In this document: positions 37,689 to 41,855 of the stretch, in pieces | How positions within the stretch are numbered: the first letter of the stretch is position 1 | Layout of the letters: every line of letters starts with the position of its first letter | Program-made: the position numbers and the translations under genes | The notes under the pieces: generated by a model | Seen by the model: the letters and a program-made list of their open reading frames with translations, nothing else | Databases searched by the model: none | Told to the model about the DNA's origin: nothing | DNA from: Agromyces mediolanus | Lineage (GTDB): Bacteria > Actinomycetota > Actinomycetes > Actinomycetales > Microbacteriaceae | Reading direction: 5' to 3' | Length of the DNA: 41,855 nt | Assembly: GCF_014648575.1 (NCBI RefSeq) | Contig: NZ_BMRJ01000001.1 | Coordinates: forward strand, 7,290 to 49,144

Positions 37689-38528
37689 ATGAGAATCGCC
37701 CGCGTCCTCGTCGACGGACAGCCCCGCCTCGTCGTGCGTGACGAGCGCTCGACGCGCGTCGCCCCCGCCGGGCACGCCGACGACGCCCTCCAGGCCATCG
37801 CCGCCGCAGCCGCCGGCGGCACCGCCGACTGGGCCGAGCTCGACGTCGAGGGCCTCGAGTTCCTCGCCCCGGTCGCCGACGCCGGCAAGCTCATCGCCGT
37901 CGGCCTGAACTACGTCGACCACACCGCCGAGACCGGGCTCGCCCAGCCCGAGCGCCCGCTCACCTTCGCGAAGTACGCGACGTCGCTCACCGGCCCGGCG
38001 AGCGACGTGATCGTGCCCGACCACCTCACCCAGGGCGTCGACTTCGAGGCCGAGCTCACCCTCCTCATCGGCCGCCGCTGCGGCGGCGCGACCCCGGCGA
38101 CGCTCGCTGACGTCGCCGCCTACACCGTCGCGAACGACGTCTCGGCGCGCGACGTGCAGTTCGGCGACGTGCAGTGGACCCGCGGCAAGTCCTTCGACAC
38201 CTTCACCCCGCTCGGGCCCTGGCTCGTCACGCCCGACGAATTCGGCGAGCCCGGCGGCCACCGCATCTACGCCGAGGTCGACGGCGAGCTCCTGCAGGAG
38301 GACGACACCGCCGAGATGATCTTCGACGTGCCGACCATCCTCGCCTTCGTCAGCGACGGCGTCACGCTCGAGCCCGGCGACCTCATCCTCACCGGCACCC
38401 CCGCCGGGGCGGGCGGCTTCCGCACCCCGCCGCGCTACCTCCAGCACGGGCAGGTCGTCACCGCCGGCGTCGAGGGCATCGGCGAACTGCGCAACCGCTT
38501 CGTCTACCGCTCGCGGCTCGCCGCGTAG
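37689..38528 (+). CDS. Fumarylacetoacetate hydrolase (FAH) family protein
   Basis: A 279-aa cytoplasmic hydrolase. ATG 37689 has GAAGGAG 5 bases upstream; a longer frame from 37641 has no such site. The core is classic FAH: KLIAVGLNYVDHTAETG, LTFAKYATSLTGPASDVIVP, GVDFEAELTLLIGRRC (metal-binding Glu pair), AAYTVANDVSARDVQ (Asp ligand), RGKSFDTFTPLGPWLVTPDE and DGVTLEPGDLILTGTPAGAG. These enzymes cleave C-C bonds of diketo acids. In the bacterial non-phosphorylative L-fucose/L-rhamnose routes, FAH proteins split 2,4-diketo-3-deoxy sugar acids. Co-occurrence with an IlvD/Edd dehydratase and a Rossmann dehydrogenase in the same operon supports that kind of reaction here, but the actual sugar is not known. 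Confidence 0.9.
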   Translation: MRIARVLVDGQPRLVVRDERSTRVAPAGHADDALQAIAAAAAGGTADWAELDVEGLEFLAPVADAGKLIAVGLNYVDHTAETGLAQPERPLTFAKYATSLTGPASDVIVPDHLTQGVDFEAELTLLIGRRCGGATPATLADVAAYTVANDVSARDVQFGDVQWTRGKSFDTFTPLGPWLVTPDEFGEPGGHRIYAEVDGELLQEDDTAEMIFDVPTILAFVSDGVTLEPGDLILTGTPAGAGGFRTPPRYLQHGQVVTAGVEGIGELRNRFVYRSRLAA

Positions 38529-38556
38529 CACCCTGGAAGGACTGCGAAGGAGCACC

Positions 38557-39924
38557 ATGAGCATCGACCGTCGAGTACTCGTCCTGATCGGCGCAGGATC
38601 CGCCGTGTTCACCCGCGGCCTGCTGGCCGACCTCATCGGCGCCGAGGACCTCGGCGCGTGGGAGATCCGCCTCGTCGACGTCGACCCGGTCGCGCTCGAC
38701 GTCGCCGCCGACCTCGCCGAGTCGATGGTCGCGGCGCGCGGGGTGGGCGAGACGATCCGCGTGGTCCGCTCCACCGAGCGGCGGCAGGTGCTGCCCGGCG
38801 CCGACTTCATCGTCACCTGCGTCGGCGTCGGCGGCCGGCCCGCCTGGCAGCTCGACCACGAGATCGTGCAGAAGCACGGCGTCTTCCAGCCGGTCGGCGA
38901 CTCGATCATGCCGGGCGGCATCTCGCGGCTGCTCCGCACCACCCCGGTGCTCGTCGACATCGCGCGCGACATCGCCGAGCTCGCGCCCGAGGCGTTCTTC
39001 TTCAACTACTCGAACCCGATGACCGCGAACGTGCAGGCCATCCACCAGCAGACCGGCCTCGACGTCGTCGGGCTCTGCCACGGCATGCACCACATCCAGC
39101 GCGAGCTCGCCCAGCTCATCGACGCCCCCTTCGAGGAGACGTCGACGCTCTACGCCGGCATCAACCACCTCACCTTCATCTACGACTTCCGCTGGAACGG
39201 CCGCGACGCCTGGCCGCTGATCCGCGAGCGGGTGCGCCGCGAGCTCGCCGAGGCACCCGACCCGGCCGACATCGGCAACATCTTCTACGAGACGCCGACC
39301 GCCTGGCACAACCCGTTCGCCTGGGAGCTGTTCGAGCGCTACGGGGCCTTCGCCGCCGCGGGCGACCGGCACGTCGTCGAGTTCTTCCCCGAGCGCTTCG
39401 CCTCGGGCGACTACTACGGCAAGCAGCTCGGCATCGACGCGTTCAGCCTGCCGGAGATCCTGGAGTGGGGCGAGAACCGCTACCAGGGCATGAAGCGCCA
39501 GGCGCTCGGCGAGGAGCCGCTCGACCAGTCGATCTTCGAACGCTCGGGCGGCGAGCAGGAGCAGCTCATCGCGATCATCCGCTCGATCACCTTCGACCGC
39601 CGCGAGATGTTCAGCTGCAACGTCGTGAACCGAGGCATGGTGCCAGGCCTGCCCGAGTGGTCGGCCGTCGAGATCCCCGGCGTCGCGACGGCGCGAGGCA
39701 TCCGCCCCGTCTCGGTGCCCGACCTCGGCAGGCCGCTCACCGCGATCCTCGCTCGCCGGCTCAGCTCCGTCGACCTCGCGGTCGAGGCCGCCCTCACCGG
39801 CGATCGCGGCCTCGTCGTCGAGGCGATGATCGCCGACGGCGCGGTGACCGACGCCGACCGCGCCGCGGCCCTCGCTGACGAGCTCATCGCGGCCCAGGCG
39901 GCGCACCTGCCGAGGTTCGCATGA
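38557..39924 (+). CDS. Glycoside hydrolase family 4 (NAD/Mn-dependent)
   Basis: A 455-aa GH4 enzyme. It begins with a dinucleotide-binding fold: LVLIGAGSAVFTRGLLADLIG, then LVDVDPVALDVAADL. The family signatures follow: DFIVTCVGVGGRPAW, EAFFFNYSNPMTANVQAI, GLCHGMHHIQREL (Mn-binding Cys) and GINHLTFIYDF (Mn-binding His). GH4 enzymes open glycosidic bonds by NAD-dependent oxidation at C3 and redox elimination rather than by acid-base hydrolysis. Specificity in the family ranges over alpha-galactosides, 6-phospho-glucosides and glucuronides. The CHGMHH form here resembles the alpha-galactosidase/alpha-glucuronidase-type Cys-containing members more than a 6-phospho-glucosidase, but this is an inference. 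GAAGGAG precedes ATG 38557; the stop overlaps the IlvD start (ATGA). Confidence 0.92.
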   Translation: MSIDRRVLVLIGAGSAVFTRGLLADLIGAEDLGAWEIRLVDVDPVALDVAADLAESMVAARGVGETIRVVRSTERRQVLPGADFIVTCVGVGGRPAWQLDHEIVQKHGVFQPVGDSIMPGGISRLLRTTPVLVDIARDIAELAPEAFFFNYSNPMTANVQAIHQQTGLDVVGLCHGMHHIQRELAQLIDAPFEETSTLYAGINHLTFIYDFRWNGRDAWPLIRERVRRELAEAPDPADIGNIFYETPTAWHNPFAWELFERYGAFAAAGDRHVVEFFPERFASGDYYGKQLGIDAFSLPEILEWGENRYQGMKRQALGEEPLDQSIFERSGGEQEQLIAIIRSITFDRREMFSCNVVNRGMVPGLPEWSAVEIPGVATARGIRPVSVPDLGRPLTAILARRLSSVDLAVEAALTGDRGLVVEAMIADGAVTDADRAAALADELIAAQAAHLPRFA

Positions 39925-41777
39925 CCGCCCGCAACCTCGGTAAGGAGGAGCGCGAGGCCGCCGAGCTCGCCGCCGCCGAGGCGGCCGGCGCCGAGGCGGC
40001 CGGCGCCGCGGACGAGACCGCCTTCGCCGCGCGCGGCGGTGTGCCCACCCACGAGTGGGGCGACGGGCTGCGCAGCCAGCAGTGGTTCGGCGCCGAGGGC
40101 AAGACCGGGTTCATGCACCGCTCGTGGCTGCGCAGCGAAGGGCTGCCCGACGACAGCTTCCGCGGCCGGCCGATCATCGGCATCGCGAACTCCTGGAGCG
40201 AGCTCACGAGCTGCAATCTGCACCTGCGCGGCCTCGCCGAATACGTGAAGCGCGGCATCTGGCAGGCCGGCGGCGTGCCGTTCGAGTTCCCCACGACCTC
40301 GGCGGGGGAGCCGATCGTGCGCCCGACGGCGATGCTGCTGCGCAACCTCATGGCCATGGACCTCGAGGAGACGCTGCGCTCGAACCCCCTCGACGGCGTC
40401 GTGCTGCTCGCGGGCTGCGACAAGACCACCCCGGCCTACCTCATGGGCGCCGCCTCCGTCGACCTGCCGGCCCTGCTCATCACCGGCGGCGCCATGCTGA
40501 ACGGCAAGCATCGCGGCACCGACATCGGCTCCGGCACCTCGGTGTGGAAGTTCACCGAGGCGCACCGTGCCGGGCTCATCGACGACACCGCGATCACCGA
40601 GGCCGAGGGCTGCATGGCCCGCAGCCAGGGGCACTGCCAGACCATGGGCACCGCTTCGACGATGGCCTGCGTCTCGGAGTTCATGGGGATGCAGCTTCCG
40701 GGCACGGCCTCGCTGCCCGCGAACGACTCGCGGCGGCAGGCCGCCGCGCACCTGGCCGGCCGGCGCATCGTCGAGATGGTCGCCGAGGACCTGCGGCCCT
40801 CGAAGATCCTCACCAGACGGGCCTTCGAGAACGGAGTTCGCGCGAACGCCGCGCTCGGCGGCTCGACGAACGCCGTCATCCACCTGCTCGCGCTCGCCCG
40901 CCGGGTCGGAGTCGAGCTCACCCTCGACGACTTCGACACGCTCGTGCGGGACGTGCCGGTGCTCGCCGACCTCATGCCGAGCGGGCGCTTCCTCATGGAG
41001 GACTTCGAGTACGCCGGCGGCACGGCGGGCTTCGCCGAAACGCTCGGCGAGCTGCTGCACCGCGACGCGCTCACCGTCACCGGCGCGACGCTCGGCGAGA
41101 ACTACGCCGGCGCGGAGGTCTTCAACCGGGAGGTGATCCGCCCCCTCGACCACCCGGTCAAGCCCGTCGGCTCCGGCATCGCCGTGCTGCGCGGCAACCT
41201 GGCTCCCCGCGGCGCGGTCATCAAGCAGTCGGCCGCCGACCCGCGGCTGATGCAGCACACCGGGCGCGCGCTGGTCTGGGACACGCTGCAGGCCTACCTC
41301 GCCGACGCCGAGGACCCCGAGCTCGACGTCGCGCCCGACGACATCCTCGTCGTGCGCAACGTCGGGCCGAAGGGGTACCCGGGCATGCCGGAGGTCGGCA
41401 ACCTCGCCCTGCCGCGGAAGATCCTCGAGACGGGCGTCACCGACATGGTGCGCATCTCCGACGCGCGGATGAGCGGCACCTCGTACGGCACCGTCGTGCT
41501 GCACGTCGTGCCCGAGGCCGCCGCGGGCGGACCGCTCGCCTTCGTGCGCACGGGCGACACGATCACCCTCGACGTGGCCGGGCGTTCGCTGCACGTGCAC
41601 GTCTCCGACGAGGAGCTCGAGGCGCGCCGGGCGGACTGGCAGCCGCCGACGGTGCCGGGCAGCGAGCGCGGCTGGACCCGCCTCTACATCGAGCACGTCA
41701 CCCAGGCCGACGAGGGGCTCGATCTCGACTTCCTGCAGGGGCGCTCCGGCGCCGCGGTCGGTCCGCAGGCGTTCTGA
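39921..41777 (+). CDS. IlvD/Edd-family sugar-acid dehydratase
   Basis: A 618-aa Fe-S dehydratase. The first 40 residues are Ala/Glu-rich and probably disordered. The catalytic part shows RGRPIIGIANSWSELTSCNLHLRGLAEYVKRG (first cluster Cys), LDGVVLLAGCDKTTPAYLMGAAS (second Cys, the GCDKTTP signature), EGCMARSQGHCQTMGTASTM (third Cys), ALGGSTNAVIHLLALARR, the Gly-rich IAVLRGNLAPRGAVIKQSA and the C-terminal GYPGMPEVGNLALP and ARMSGTSYGTVVLHV motifs. Length and the SWSE/HLRG variants are closer to the pentonate/hexonate (arabinonate, galactonate-type) dehydratases than to biosynthetic IlvD. It should convert a sugar acid to its 2-keto-3-deoxy form, feeding the downstream dehydrogenase and the FAH hydrolase. 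Confidence 0.9.
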   Translation: MTARNLGKEEREAAELAAAEAAGAEAAGAADETAFAARGGVPTHEWGDGLRSQQWFGAEGKTGFMHRSWLRSEGLPDDSFRGRPIIGIANSWSELTSCNLHLRGLAEYVKRGIWQAGGVPFEFPTTSAGEPIVRPTAMLLRNLMAMDLEETLRSNPLDGVVLLAGCDKTTPAYLMGAASVDLPALLITGGAMLNGKHRGTDIGSGTSVWKFTEAHRAGLIDDTAITEAEGCMARSQGHCQTMGTASTMACVSEFMGMQLPGTASLPANDSRRQAAAHLAGRRIVEMVAEDLRPSKILTRRAFENGVRANAALGGSTNAVIHLLALARRVGVELTLDDFDTLVRDVPVLADLMPSGRFLMEDFEYAGGTAGFAETLGELLHRDALTVTGATLGENYAGAEVFNREVIRPLDHPVKPVGSGIAVLRGNLAPRGAVIKQSAADPRLMQHTGRALVWDTLQAYLADAEDPELDVAPDDILVVRNVGPKGYPGMPEVGNLALPRKILETGVTDMVRISDARMSGTSYGTVVLHVVPEAAAGGPLAFVRTGDTITLDVAGRSLHVHVSDEELEARRADWQPPTVPGSERGWTRLYIEHVTQADEGLDLDFLQGRSGAAVGPQAF

Positions 41778-41855
41778 TGACGGACGCGGGCGTGCTCGTC
41801 GTCGGCGCCTCCGGCATCCTGGCCCCGGCCGCCGCGCAGCTCGCGGCGGGCGGCG
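41777..41855 (+). CDS. Rossmann-fold NAD(P)-binding protein, N-terminal fragment (probably SDR)
   Basis: Only 26 codons are in the window. ATG 41777 shares a base with the dehydratase stop (TGATG). The visible sequence MTDAGVLVVGASGILAPAAAQL is a beta strand, a Gly-x-x-Gly-x-x dinucleotide loop and the start of a helix, typical of a short-chain dehydrogenase. In this operon it could be the sugar-acid or 2-keto-3-deoxy-acid dehydrogenase that the dehydratase and FAH hydrolase need. The rest of the protein lies beyond the window. Confidence 0.65.
   Translation, partial: MTDAGVLVVGASGILAPAAAQLAAGG

Overview
The window comes from a very GC-rich actinobacterium, most likely a relative of the Microbacteriaceae. 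This rests on the strong G/C bias at third codon positions, many GTG starts, chained 1-4 nt gene overlaps, apparently leaderless promoters with a TANNNT -10 box just before the start codon, an LAxTG-type cell-wall sorting signal, and a lamG/YD-repeat wall-protein pair of actinobacterial type. The family assignment is an inference. No rRNA, tRNA, CRISPR array, transposase or integrase was seen.

Layout. (1) 1-2676: the end of a GH15-type glycosidase, translationally overlapped by a GH31 alpha-glycosidase; a convergent hotdog thioesterase follows. (2) 3125-14741: a polymorphic-toxin locus. A LamG surface protein overlaps a 2221-residue RHS/YD-repeat protein that ends in a variable tip. Downstream lie a probable cognate immunity gene, the remains of a second immunity gene, an orphan toxin-tip module without an RHS core, and an immunity gene for that orphan. 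Composition changes inside the end of the rhs core, and the tip/immunity stretch is clearly AT-richer than its surroundings. (3) 14822-20149: a housekeeping run of a conserved hypothetical gene (minus), then purM, an LLM-class oxidoreductase, an SDR/DUF2867-like protein and a photolyase in one tight plus-strand operon. (4) 20150-26653: a wall-anchored VCBS/fibronectin-III protein, a LuxR-type response regulator with its sensor kinase, a META-domain lipoprotein, and a MarR/GbsR-like regulator co-transcribed with an alpha/beta hydrolase. (5) 27555-36831: two divergent sugar operons. Leftward: SIS-domain isomerase/deaminase, tautomerase-like protein, PfkB kinase. Rightward: three-component ABC sugar importer, 2-hydroxyacid dehydrogenase, DeoR regulator, class II aldolase, a small unknown protein and a NodB-like deacetylase. 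(6) 36931-41855: a lectin-like propeller protein (minus) divergent from an operon of an FAH-family hydrolase, a GH4 glycosidase, an IlvD/Edd dehydratase and a truncated Rossmann-fold gene.

How it fits together. Region 5 looks like uptake and phosphorylative breakdown of an amino or N-acetyl sugar (deacetylation, kinase, SIS isomerase/deaminase, aldolase) under a DeoR repressor. Region 6 looks like a non-phosphorylative sugar-acid route (glycosidase, dehydratase, dehydrogenase, diketo-acid hydrolase). A shared ATGAGCAA-containing motif in both divergent intergenic regions suggests that one DeoR protein controls both. The most novel-looking parts are the layered toxin/immunity cassettes and the combined sugar regulon with its unassigned 125-aa, tautomerase-like and propeller proteins.
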